The notes beneath the pieces are model-generated. The model saw only the letters and a list, made by a program, of their open reading frames with translations, did not search any database and was not told where the DNA came from. From the NCBI GenBank assembly GCA_003021335.1, contig PXQL01000112.1:1-16388 (forward strand): 16,388 nt of DNA. The letters run 5' to 3'. The DNA is from Halobacteriales archaeon QH_10_67_13. GTDB lineage: Archaea; Halobacteriota; Halobacteria; Halobacteriales; Haloarculaceae. Below, piece by piece: positions 1 to 6,570 of this stretch. Numbering within the stretch: the first letter of the stretch is position 1; each line of letters starts with the position of its first letter. Made by a program: the position numbers and the translations under genes.

Positions 1-294
1 GTCGAGCGTCTCGACGGCGCCGTCTTGATCGCGCTCGGCGGCGTAATCGGCCCCGAGCTCGACGATCACCTCGTCGATATCCTCAATGGTCGCTCGGATG
101 TGCGCGCCCCCGCCTATGGGCACTTGGACTGTGTCGCCGCTGTCGAGCTGCTCTATCGCCTCGATGGCCTCGCCGATCGCCGCTTTCTGGGCCAACAGGC
201 TCTCGATTTCGGCCTCCAAGGTCTCCTGTCGTTGTTCGAGTGCCTCGAGCTGCTCGGCCAACTCCTGCATCTGGGGGTTACCGCCGACGCTCAT
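1..294 (-). CDS. pfdA: Prefoldin subunit alpha (C-terminus outside window)
   Basis: Encodes the N-terminal 98 residues of the alpha subunit of prefoldin (GimC), the cytoplasmic hexameric chaperone that holds unfolded proteins in coiled-coil tentacles for the thermosome. The first ~45 residues are a heptad-like coiled coil rich in Glu, Gln and Leu. They are followed by the family's beta-hairpin region, with VQVPIGGGAHIRA at about 54-66 and then IDEVIVELGADYAAE. The family is usually about 150 residues, so the second coiled coil lies beyond position 1. The ATG overlaps the stop of the upstream ribosomal LX gene as ATGA, which fixes the start and implies translational coupling. In haloarchaea this pair is usually followed by ftsY (known context, not visible here). 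Confidence 0.92.
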   Translation of the reverse strand, partial: MSVGGNPQMQELAEQLEALEQRQETLEAEIESLLAQKAAIGEAIEAIEQLDSGDTVQVPIGGGAHIRATIEDIDEVIVELGADYAAERDQDGAVETLD

Positions 295-464
295 GCCGAG
301 ACCTCCTCGATCTGGACCTGGGTCCGTTTGAGCCCGTGTTTCGAGCCGAACTCGGCGTATGTGTACTCGACGGCCACCGACTCGTTGTCGGCCTCGACCG
401 TCTTCTCGAACGCCAGCCAGCCGTCCCGAGCGCTCCACTGTCCGGTGACGGTGTACTCTGTCAT
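291..464 (-). CDS. rpl18a: Large-subunit ribosomal protein LX (L18Ae/L20e family)
   Basis: A 57-residue protein beginning MTEYTVTGQWSARDG and ending in VQIEEVSA, matching the short archaeal LX ribosomal proteins. The KHGLKRTQVQIEE region near the C-terminus is characteristic. It is a component of the archaeal 50S subunit. Its TGA stop overlaps the prefoldin alpha ATG by four bases (ATGA), so the two genes are one transcriptional and probably translational unit. The 101 bp between it and thiD show no convincing TATA box, so I cannot say whether it has its own promoter or is read through from thiD. It is shorter than 60 codons, but identity is clear from the motif pattern and the archaeal LX-pfdA pairing. 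Confidence 0.88.
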   Translation of the reverse strand: MTEYTVTGQWSARDGWLAFEKTVEADNESVAVEYTYAEFGSKHGLKRTQVQIEEVSA

Positions 465-565
465 GTCTTCTGGTCGGGCGCCAACGCGGAAGAATGTTCC
501 TACTTTCCCACCCCGGCCCGCCTCACGGCCGTCTCACTCATGTCCGCTCGCACAGACCGGCAGTC

Positions 566-1423
566 TCAGTCTCCGATAGTCGAGCGCTCGACAGTGTCGA
601 ACTCGAACTCAGTTTCGACGAGGTGGTTGACACTGCCGGGACCACGTCCGACGTCAGCCGGGCGTGTGAGGGCGGCCTGCGTGAAGTTGATCCCGCGCTC
701 GACGGCAGTTTCGAGCGCGTCACCGTGTGCGAGACGGGCGGCGATGGCCGAGGAGAGCGTACACCCCGATCCGTGTGTGCGGTCAGTTTCGACCCGGTCG
801 GTCACGTACGTGTAACTGTCGTCGCCGGTGACCAGCGTATCTCGGACCTCCTCGCCGGTGTCGACGTGACCACCTTTTAGCAGGACGGCGTCTGCCCCCC
901 GGTCGATGAGCGCGGTGGCGGCCTCGACGGTTGCCTCCGGAGAATCCGGGTGGACCCCGGTGAGTTCGGCAGCCTCGTCGGCGTTCGGGGTCAGAAGCGT
1001 GGCCAGCTCGAACAGTCGGTCGTAGGCGTCGATAGCAGTCGGTTCGAGCAACACGTCACCGGCAGTCGACACCATGACCGGGTCGACAACGACCGGACCA
1101 TCGTACTCCGACAGTCCGCTCACGGTCGCGTCGATACCAGCCTCAGTTGCCAGCATCCCGGTCTTGACCGCGCCGATGTCGAAGTCTTCGCGGACGGCAT
1201 CGACTTGCGCGGCCACCTCCTCGGCAGGCAGGACGTGCGTGCGCTCGACGCCGCGGGTGTGCTGTGCGGTGACCGAGACGACCGCACAACCGGCGTACAC
1301 CCCCAGCCGGTTCATCGTCTTCACGTCGGCGGTGATTCCGGCGCCGCCGCCGGAGTCGGTGCTGGCGACGGTGAGCGCGTACGGTGGCGTCTCGGGGTGC
1401 TCCTCACGACTCACCGTCGACAC
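566..1423 (-). CDS. thiD: Hydroxymethylpyrimidine/phosphomethylpyrimidine kinase ThiD
   Basis: A 285-residue ribokinase-fold enzyme that phosphorylates 4-amino-5-hydroxymethyl-2-methylpyrimidine and its monophosphate to give HMP-PP, the pyrimidine substrate of ThiE. Visible motifs are the N-terminal ASTDSGGGAGITADVK substrate loop (about 20-35), VVDPVMVST, LLTPNADEAAELTG, LLKGGH, and the C-terminal anion-hole motif DRTHGSGCTLSSAIA. The start is GTG, 66 bp downstream of the thi4 stop on the same strand, so the two are likely co-transcribed. Many archaeal ThiD proteins carry a C-terminal ThiN domain. This one ends at ordinary ThiD length, consistent with a separate ThiE being present nearby. 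No in-frame ATG alternative gives the complete N-terminal motif. Confidence 0.93.
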   Translation of the reverse strand: MSTVSREEHPETPPYALTVASTDSGGGAGITADVKTMNRLGVYAGCAVVSVTAQHTRGVERTHVLPAEEVAAQVDAVREDFDIGAVKTGMLATEAGIDATVSGLSEYDGPVVVDPVMVSTAGDVLLEPTAIDAYDRLFELATLLTPNADEAAELTGVHPDSPEATVEAATALIDRGADAVLLKGGHVDTGEEVRDTLVTGDDSYTYVTDRVETDRTHGSGCTLSSAIAARLAHGDALETAVERGINFTQAALTRPADVGRGPGSVNHLVETEFEFDTVERSTIGD

Positions 1424-1489
1424 CTCTTTGACGGTCGCGCCGCCGGTGTCGTGCGGGCGGCCGGCGCGACGAGAGTGTTGACTGCGCTC

Positions 1490-2329
1490 TCAGTCATCGG
1501 CGGGGACCCGCCCGGTGACGTCGACGGCGCTCGCGTCGACACCGAGCTCTTCGATTGCGACCTGTGCGACACGTTTGCCCGAGACCAGCATCGCGCCGAA
1601 GGTCGGTCCCATCCGCGGGAGTCCGTGGACCGTCGCGGCGGCCATCCCCGAGGCCAGCAACCCGCCGGGTGCGCCGTAACTGTCCTCGTTGGTTTGGTCC
1701 ATCCCGGTCTCGGTGGCGCTCGCAATACCCTCCGCCTCGATAACACCACGCTCCTGGAGTTTCGAGGCGACGACCGCGTCGTGGCCCGTCGCGTCTATCA
1801 CGAGGTCTGCCTCGACAGCGACGGGATCGACACAGGTAATCTCCCGGGGCAGCGCGTGTACCGGTGTCCAGTTCATCACGATACCACCGACCTGGTGGCC
1901 CTCGCGGACGACGACATCGGTGAACTCGGTCATATTCTGTACCCGGGCGCCGGCGTCGCAGGCAGACTTGATGAGTCCGGAACAGGCCGTCGGACCGTCC
2001 GCGACGAACAACCCGTCTGCCTCATCGCTCGCCTCGTACTCGATATCGAGTTCGTCGAGCACGCTCTCTGCCGGTGCCCGGACCGTCACCTTGTTCATTA
2101 GGAAGCCACCCAGCCAGAACCCGCCGCCGAGGTAGTTGTTCTTCTCGACGACCGTGACGTCGATGTCGCGGTTGGCGAGTTCTCGCGCGGCCATCAGCCC
2201 CGAGGGTCCCCCCCCGACGATGATGACGTCCGTCTCCGTGTTGCTGACGAACTCTTCGTGCCAGTCGTCTGCAATCGCCCGAGTCACCTCTGCCTCGTCG
2301 ACCGGAGCGAATCCTTCGAAGTCACTCAT
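1490..2329 (-). CDS. thi4: Thi4 thiazole synthase (sulfide-transferring or suicide type)
   Basis: A 279-residue Thi4-family enzyme that builds the thiazole moiety of thiamine from NAD, glycine and a sulfur donor. Visible are the dinucleotide-binding [18 protein letters not shown] at about 35-52, the [17 protein letters not shown] motif at 64-80, and the C-terminal [13 protein letters not shown] at 241-253. Cys166 in the TCVDP motif aligns with the sulfur-donating cysteine of yeast Thi4 (before MDP), where methanogen enzymes have His. The Haloferax volcanii homologue is known to need this cysteine. The frame stays open further upstream, but the ATG at 2329 lies 29 bases from a strong TATA box, favouring a leaderless start there. 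thiD follows 66 bp downstream. Confidence 0.95.
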   Translation of the reverse strand: MSDFEGFAPVDEAEVTRAIADDWHEEFVSNTETDVIIVGGGPSGLMAARELANRDIDVTVVEKNNYLGGGFWLGGFLMNKVTVRAPAESVLDELDIEYEASDEADGLFVADGPTACSGLIKSACDAGARVQNMTEFTDVVVREGHQVGGIVMNWTPVHALPREITCVDPVAVEADLVIDATGHDAVVASKLQERGVIEAEGIASATETGMDQTNEDSYGAPGGLLASGMAAATVHGLPRMGPTFGAMLVSGKRVAQVAIEELGVDASAVDVTGRVPADD

Positions 2330-2344
2330 ACAACTAAGTTGTAT
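2328..2344. promoter_or_regulatory. Inverted repeat over thi4 start: candidate operator
   Basis: Perfect 7-bp inverted repeat ATACAAC-TAA-GTTGTAT covering the first bases of the thi4 ATG and the predicted transcription start, just downstream of the TATA box. This position suits a repressor that blocks RNA polymerase. The thiamine-responsive regulator ThiR of archaea is a candidate partner by context only; I do not recall its motif and cannot match it. I saw no second copy in the window. Confidence 0.45.
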
Positions 2345-2351
2345 AATCCAA

Positions 2352-2364
2352 TTATATATAAATA
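2352..2364 (-). promoter_or_regulatory. TATA box of thi4
   Basis: On the minus strand the sequence reads TATTTATATATAA, the best TATA element in the window. Its centre (about 2358) is 29 bases from the A of the thi4 ATG, so transcription should begin at or within a few bases of the start codon (leaderless mRNA). No upstream BRE purine tract could be assigned with certainty. Confidence 0.7.
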
Positions 2365-2500
2365 CTGCTGGTCGACCGGATGCCCACGCCGAGACCGGTG
2401 GGGCCCCGACAGCACCGGACTGTCGCCGTCCACGGTCTGTCCAGTCAGGCACAGTGAGTAGAGTGCGAGTGCCGGCGCGTGTCTGCACAGCAAAGGGCCG

Positions 2501-3127
2501 TCAGGCCGTCTTGACGATGTCGGCGAGTCGTCGGGTAGCGGCTTCGGGATCGTCGGCGCGTGTGATAGCCGAGATAACCGCGACGCCGTCGGCACCGGCC
2601 GCTACCACGTCCGCGGCGTTCGCGGCGGTCACACCACCGATTCCGACGAACGGCAGGTCAACGGCGTCGTCGATTGCCCGCACTCGTTCCAAGCCAATCT
2701 CCGACTCGTCGTCGTCGACGTCTTTGGACCCTGTTGCGTAGATGGCACCAACCCCGAGATAGTCCGCGCCTGCGGTCTCGGCCTCGCGGGCGCCCTCGAC
2801 AGTCGACACCGACCGACCGACGATCGCCTCTGGCCCCAACTGGTCGCGGGCGACCGCTATCGGCAGGTCGTCGTCTCCGAGGTGGACGCCGTCTGCGTCG
2901 GCCGCGCGGGCTACGTCGACCCGGTCGTTAATGATTAACATGACGTCGGCGGCCGCAGTGAGCGGGCGCACCGCACGAGCGACCGAGAGTTGTTCGCGCT
3001 CGGAGCGGTGTTTCTCACGAATCTGGACCACGTCGACACCACCGTCGATTGCTGCCTCGACGACTGTCTGCGTCGACCGACCTCTCGACAGGGTCGCTCC
3101 GGTGACAAGGTACGTCCCTAGTTTCAC
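2501..3127 (-). CDS. thiE: Thiamine-phosphate synthase ThiE
   Basis: A TIM-barrel enzyme that joins HMP-PP and thiazole phosphate to form thiamine monophosphate. Motifs in order are TYLVTGA at the N-terminus, GVDVVQIREK, LIINDRVDVA, DGVHLGDDDLP, IVGRSVST, YLGVGAIYATGSK and the phosphate-binding VGIGGVTAANA, then GADGVAVISAI. The start is uncertain: I chose the GTG at 3127 (about 208 residues), which places four residues before TYLVT. A GTG at 3151 in the same frame would add eight residues. It is transcribed in the same direction as thi4, but a 171-bp gap containing the thi4 promoter separates them. A TATA-like ATATATAA at 3130-3137 is badly placed for either start. Confidence 0.93.
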   Translation of the reverse strand: MKLGTYLVTGATLSRGRSTQTVVEAAIDGGVDVVQIREKHRSEREQLSVARAVRPLTAAADVMLIINDRVDVARAADADGVHLGDDDLPIAVARDQLGPEAIVGRSVSTVEGAREAETAGADYLGVGAIYATGSKDVDDDESEIGLERVRAIDDAVDLPFVGIGGVTAANAADVVAAGADGVAVISAITRADDPEAATRRLADIVKTA

Positions 3128-3216
3128 ATCATATATAACACGCGATTGCACAAACCGATACCGGTTGCCGCCACGCTCTTGACACAGTAGACCGCCTACA
3201 TTACCTACGATGTGAT

Positions 3217-3541
3217 ATGAGTCAACTCAGTGTCGGCGATGTCGCTGACCAGTTAGTAGACAGCGAAGGGAGTGAGAACGAGTCGATTCGTGAGTCACAG
3301 TTCAGTCCGAAGATAATGCGGTTCGACCCCCGCGACGAGAGCCCAATGCACGCTCACAACGAACAGGAAGCCTACCACGTGAACACGGGCGACGCTCGCG
3401 ACAGAGGACGGGTCGGTGGATGTCGAAGAGGGTGACGTTGTCCATCCCGACCCTAAGACGGAACACCAGTTCACCGACTTCCCGGACGAGTTCGTGACCA
3501 CGGTGATGCACGCCCCCGTCTCGCCCGGAATATATAAGAGC
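3217..3541 (+). pseudogene. Frameshifted cupin-domain protein
   Basis: A small single-domain cupin broken by a frameshift. The first frame (from ATG 3217) gives an N-terminus and metal-binding motif 1, MHAHNEQEAYHVNTG, with the HxH(x)3E pattern. It then runs into an arginine-rich tail and a stop at 3433-3435. The other frame picks up exactly where the domain should continue: ATEDGSVDVEEGDVVHPDP, then TEHQF with the motif-2 histidine, then FVTTVMHAPVSPG. The shift lies at about 3394-3400 (one base gained or two lost). The natural C-terminus is also unclear, because the second frame stays open past 3541 into the livK promoter. Function is unknown beyond the metal-binding cupin fold. A sequencing error is the alternative explanation. 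Confidence 0.6.
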
Positions 3542-3587
3542 GCTGTCGGCGGCTTATCGCTCGCGCGCGACCTGAGACCCAATAGAC

Positions 3588-3595
3588 TTATTAAA
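3588..3595 (+). promoter_or_regulatory. TATA box of livK
   Basis: TTATTAAA centred about 28 bases before the livK ATG, correctly placed for a leaderless transcript. A second TATA-like stretch, TATATAAG at 3531-3538, would give a start near 3560 and a leader of about 60 bases, but it sits in the decayed cupin gene. Confidence 0.55.
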
Positions 3596-3618
3596 GCCCA
3601 CGCCGCGAACTGTGGTAT

Positions 3619-4959
3619 ATGGTATCAACCGAAAAGACCGGCGACGACTCCGGGACCGTCCGGCGCCGCGCGTTCATCAAGGCCACCGGTGCGGCGGGCG
3701 CCGTCGGAGCGTTCGCGGGGTGTGTCGGTGGGGGAGACGATGATGGCGACGACGGCGGCGACGGAGACACCAGCGACGGAGACACCAGCGACGGAGACAC
3801 CGGCGACGGTGGCATCGGCTCCGGGACGATCCAGATCGGCGCGGTCGACGCTCGGACGGGGACACTGAGTCCGTTCGGCGACCGAAACGAGCGGGGCTTC
3901 CAGCTCGCGCTCGACTCGATCAACGAGACCGGTATCGGGTCGAACGGCGCGGAACTGGACATCCAGGTCGAGGACTCACAGAGCCAGCCACAGAGCGGCG
4001 TCGAGGCCGCACAGACGCTGGTCGACCAGGAGGGGGTCCCGCTGTTGATCGGTGCCGTTGGGAGCGGGGTCTCGACCGCGATCCATGACAGCGTCGTCCA
4101 GGGAACCGACGTGGTCCACATCAGTCAGAACAGCACGGGCGCCGTGCTCGCGGAGAGTCCGGACCTGCTCCGGATGAGCCCCAACGGCGCCGGCAAGGGT
4201 GCCGAGCTGGCGACGAAAATAAACGACGACGGGTACGACGAGCTGGCGCTCACCTACGTCAACAACGACTACGGGGTCTCCCTGTCCGATGTCGTCACCG
4301 AGGAGTTCGAGAGCATGGGCGGAGAGGTGACCGCGTCGGTCGCACACGAGGAACAACAAAACACCTACAGCGGAACGGTCAGCGAACTCGTCGACACGGG
4401 CTCGGAGGCCGTGCTCTTTCTGACCTACGCCTCAGAGTTCACCAACATGGTCAACGAACTGGTCAGCCGAGGCGTCAACGACGAGATTCAGTTCTACGGC
4501 GCCGAGAGCACGATCGCAGACGAGATCCTCGAGAACACTCCAGAGGGGAGCCACGACGGCATGATCGGGATCACCGAGTCCGCGCCGGTCGAACTCGACA
4601 CGTACCAGCAGTTCGAGTCCGAGTTCACCGAGGCGTACGACGTCGAGTCGCCCACCGTCTGGGCGGCCTACGCGTACGACGCCGTGATGGTCAGCGCGAT
4701 CGCGATTCACGTCGCCGGAGAGGCCTCGGGCAATGCGATCGGCGAGGTGGTCCGTGAGGTGACCCGATCGCCCGGCGAGGAAGTAACGAGCCTCGCAGAG
4801 GCGAAGGAAGTCGTCGAGGAGGGCGGCGATCCGGAGGCGATCGATTACACCGGCGTCAGCGGACCGATCGACTTAGACGAGAACGGTGATCCGCAGGGCG
4901 CCTACCAGGTCTACCGGGTTGAGGACCACGAGTACGTCTTCGGCGAGTACATCATCTGA
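3619..4959 (+). CDS. livK: LivK-type substrate-binding lipoprotein of HAAT-family ABC transporter
   Basis: A 446-residue extracellular binding protein that delivers the substrate to LivHM. The N-terminus has a twin-arginine signal (RRRAFIKATG, residues 15-24) and a lipobox FAGC ending at Cys35, so it is probably exported folded by Tat and anchored by a lipid. An acidic, Gly/Asp-rich linker at about 36-69 follows, encoded partly by tandem repeats. The mature domain starts GTIQIGAVDARTGTLSPFGD and has the type I periplasmic-binding-protein pattern, with PLLIGAVGSGVSTAI and LALTYVNNDYGVS. The family binds branched-chain amino acids, but also amides, urea and aromatic acids, so the ligand is not established. 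The start is supported by a TATA box 28 bases upstream. Confidence 0.9.
   Translation: MVSTEKTGDDSGTVRRRAFIKATGAAGAVGAFAGCVGGGDDDGDDGGDGDTSDGDTSDGDTGDGGIGSGTIQIGAVDARTGTLSPFGDRNERGFQLALDSINETGIGSNGAELDIQVEDSQSQPQSGVEAAQTLVDQEGVPLLIGAVGSGVSTAIHDSVVQGTDVVHISQNSTGAVLAESPDLLRMSPNGAGKGAELATKINDDGYDELALTYVNNDYGVSLSDVVTEEFESMGGEVTASVAHEEQQNTYSGTVSELVDTGSEAVLFLTYASEFTNMVNELVSRGVNDEIQFYGAESTIADEILENTPEGSHDGMIGITESAPVELDTYQQFESEFTEAYDVESPTVWAAYAYDAVMVSAIAIHVAGEASGNAIGEVVREVTRSPGEEVTSLAEAKEVVEEGGDPEAIDYTGVSGPIDLDENGDPQGAYQVYRVEDHEYVFGEYII
3763..3807 (+). repeat. 15-bp tandem repeat, three copies
   Basis: Three consecutive copies of GGAGACACCAGCGAC, the third with one A-to-G change, encode GDTSD, GDTSD, GDTGD in the linker between the lipid anchor and binding domain of LivK. 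Copy number in such linkers can vary between strains without disturbing the frame. Confidence 0.85.
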
Positions 4960-5054
4960 TGTCAGCGGCCAGCAGTACGGACGCGCCCGGCGGGGCACCC
5001 TGCGGTGAGAGACACGCACGTCGAGCCGCGATGCCCGGTCGCGGTCGAACATGA
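4959..5054 (+). CDS. Possible 31-residue bridging ORF between livK and livH
   Basis: An ATG overlapping the livK stop (TGATG) opens a 31-codon frame whose TGA overlaps the livH ATG (ATGA). The peptide begins MSAASSTDAPGGAPCGE and turns basic. About 12 of its 30 non-stop codons end in A or T, unlike real genes here, so it may not be selected as protein. It could be the lost original N-terminus of livH, a coupling device, or chance. I do not recognise it. Confidence 0.2.
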   Translation: MSAASSTDAPGGAPCGERHARRAAMPGRGRT

Positions 5055-6001
5055 TCATGATCGGCGGCCGCTCGCTCGGCCCAGGGGCTCTCGCCGTGCT
5101 CGACCCGGTCGGCGCCGCGTGGGGTGAACTCGGCCAGCCGCTGGTCAGCGGGCTCGTGTTCAGTAGCATCGTCATCCTGGGTAGCATCGGGCTGGCACTC
5201 GCCTACTCGATCAGTGACTTTCCGAACTTCGCGCACGGTGACTTGATGACCGTCGGGGCATACGCCGCGCTGACGGTCAACGTGATTCTCGGGATGCACC
5301 TGGCGGTGGGACTGATCGTGGCGATGCTCGTCGCGGCGCTGGTTGCGGTCGGCACCCACTGGGCGGTCTTTCGGTCGCTTCGGGGGCGGTCGATCGAGCT
5401 GCTGATCAGCAGTATCGGGGTCGCCTTCATCTACCGGGCGCTGATTATCATGCGCTTTGGAAACGGCTCTGACTCGTATGATGTCGGCGGGCGCAGAGGT
5501 ATCGAAGCGATCGACGAGTTGCTCGGCGTGTCGCTAACGCCTCGCGGTGCGGTCACGATCGGGGTGACCGTCCTGTTGGTCGCGGCGTTGCATGTGACCT
5601 TGCAGTACACCAGTCTCGGCCGGATGATGCGCGCGACGGCCGCCGACCAAGACCTCGCGCGGGTCAGCGGGATCCGAACCGGGCGGGTGCTGGCTGCGAT
5701 GTGGCTGATCGGGGGGGCACTCGCCGGTGCCGCCGGGGTCTTTCTCGGCCTCGATCTGCTCGTCCGTCCCCGGGTCGGCTTCTCGATCCTGATCGTGTTG
5801 TTCGCCGCGGTGATCCTGGGTGGGATCGGCAGCGTCTACGGCGCGATGCTCGGCGGGCTCGTGATCGGCATGGCCTACGAGCTCACGCCCCTGTTGCCCG
5901 CTATCGGGAGCGAGTACAAGGCCGCGGTCGCGTTCGTCATCCTGATCGCCGTGTTGTTGGTTCGTCCGACTGGCATCGCCGGGGGGAAGAGCACGGCGTA
6001 A
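5051..6001 (+). CDS. livH: LivH-type ABC transporter permease
   Basis: A 316-residue membrane permease, one half of the channel with LivM. Multiple hydrophobic segments begin at about 31-52. The LivH motif NFAHGDLMTVGAY is at 59-71, and the cytoplasmic loop GRMMRATAADQDLARVSGI for ATPase contact is in the second half. The C-terminus is highly hydrophobic and ends RPTGIAGGKSTA. ATGs at 5051 and 5057 are both possible; an in-frame stop at 5006-5008 rules out a longer form. A 91-bp gap from livK is unusual beside the tight overlaps further on, and a 31-codon ORF (4959-5054) bridges it. The expected partner livM is displaced by about 565 bp of relic DNA. Confidence 0.9.
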   Translation: MIMIGGRSLGPGALAVLDPVGAAWGELGQPLVSGLVFSSIVILGSIGLALAYSISDFPNFAHGDLMTVGAYAALTVNVILGMHLAVGLIVAMLVAALVAVGTHWAVFRSLRGRSIELLISSIGVAFIYRALIIMRFGNGSDSYDVGGRRGIEAIDELLGVSLTPRGAVTIGVTVLLVAALHVTLQYTSLGRMMRATAADQDLARVSGIRTGRVLAAMWLIGGALAGAAGVFLGLDLLVRPRVGFSILIVLFAAVILGGIGSVYGAMLGGLVIGMAYELTPLLPAIGSEYKAAVAFVILIAVLLVRPTGIAGGKSTA

Positions 6002-6019
6002 TGTTCCCAACGACTGAAC

Positions 6020-6057
6020 TCGTGGGCGTTCCCCCGCAGAGGGGGTTCGGCCCACGA
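6020..6057. repeat. Two-tier hairpin near livH end
   Basis: Outer 8-bp stem TCGTGGGC/GCCCACGA encloses an inner CCCCC-GCAGA-GGGGG hairpin. Positions 6020-6026 can instead pair with 6006-6013, giving alternative folds, as in structured RNA ends of IS605-type elements. It could also slow or stop transcription leaving livH. Confidence 0.6.
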
Positions 6058-6161
6058 CCCGACACCTCGCAGGCGGGTTGTACGACCAGCCACGGTCCCA
6101 TAGTGAGGCGACTCTCCCTACTCCAACGCGGAGCGGTTGGTGGGGTGGCTCACACCGTCCT

Positions 6162-6211
6162 CAGAACGCTCCGCGTTCTGCTGTGCTCGAAAATCATGTC
6201 TCGATTTTCGA
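6162..6211. repeat. Pair of perfect hairpins
   Basis: Stem one is CAGAACGC-TCC-GCGTTCTG (6162-6180), 8 bp with a 3-base loop. Stem two is TCGAAAATC-(7)-GATTTTCGA (6187-6211), 9 bp. They are six bases apart. Such perfect adjacent hairpins are typical of transposon ends or structured RNA and are not explained by coding sequence. Confidence 0.65.
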
Positions 6212-6435
6212 ACGCTTTAATTGCCGGCGAGCCTCGGGCGCGCCACCTCGGGAGTGAGCAGGGGATTTCTCACCCGCCGTATGGCGGTCAGCACCGGATG
6301 TACCCTGCCTCACCGGGCAGATTCGGACCGTCCCTCCTGTCATCAGTAGGAGCGGCAGCCGTCGGCGGCTCCCGGCTTCGGGGCCGGATTACTACGGCCC
6401 GTGCGAGCGGGCCGGTTTAGACCACTCACGCTACC

Positions 6436-6570
6436 ATGACACACACTTTCAAGCATACTAACCGCACCGATTCCGAAACCCACGCCGGCCAGAGCGCGGT
6501 GGCCGGGAGCGCATCCGACGCGCTTCCTCGCACCCGTGAACGGGCGGGTTCCAACGCTATTCAACTATGA
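6436..6570 (+). CDS. Possible 44-residue ORF coupled to livM
   Basis: The frame starts MTHTFKHTNRTDSETHAGQ and ends in a TGA overlapping the livM ATG (ATGA). Third-position GC is only moderate and no family is recognised. It lies opposite the suspected tnpB remnant, so it may be accidental. It could still deliver ribosomes to livM, which otherwise has no visible Shine-Dalgarno sequence. Confidence 0.2.
   Translation: MTHTFKHTNRTDSETHAGQSAVAGSASDALPRTRERAGSNAIQL

Larger units (their letters stand above)
6002..6566 (-). mobile_element. Probable relic of IS200/IS605 (TnpB-type) element between livH and livM
   Basis: This 565-bp interval has no convincing plus-strand gene. Read on the minus strand it resembles the 3' part of a TnpB element. 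A 73-codon frame at 6343-6564 could be a tnpB C-terminal remnant (low confidence, recognised only by its Arg/Gly/Pro-rich tail style). It is followed by about 340 bases of structured sequence with several perfect hairpins. A terminal hairpin at 6006-6026 (CCC-ACGA pairing TCGT-GGG with one bulge) then lies right at the livH stop, where a right end would be. TnpB guide RNAs (reRNA) occupy just this part of such elements. No intact transposase or zinc-ribbon motif is visible. It splits a normally contiguous permease pair. Confidence 0.45.

Noticed and set aside
950..2101. Long plus-strand ORF of 383 codons opposite thiD and thi4
   Set aside because: Antisense shadow of two well-recognised genes in GC-rich DNA; the product is His/Arg/Asp-rich with no family pattern.
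2330..2500. TPP riboswitch upstream of thi4
   Set aside because: No THI-box-like conserved elements seen, and the TATA box position implies a leaderless transcript with no room for a riboswitch.
5701..6420. Plus-strand ORF across the livH end and the gap
   Set aside because: Its first part is an out-of-frame reading of livH and its second part crosses the hairpin region; no recognisable protein.
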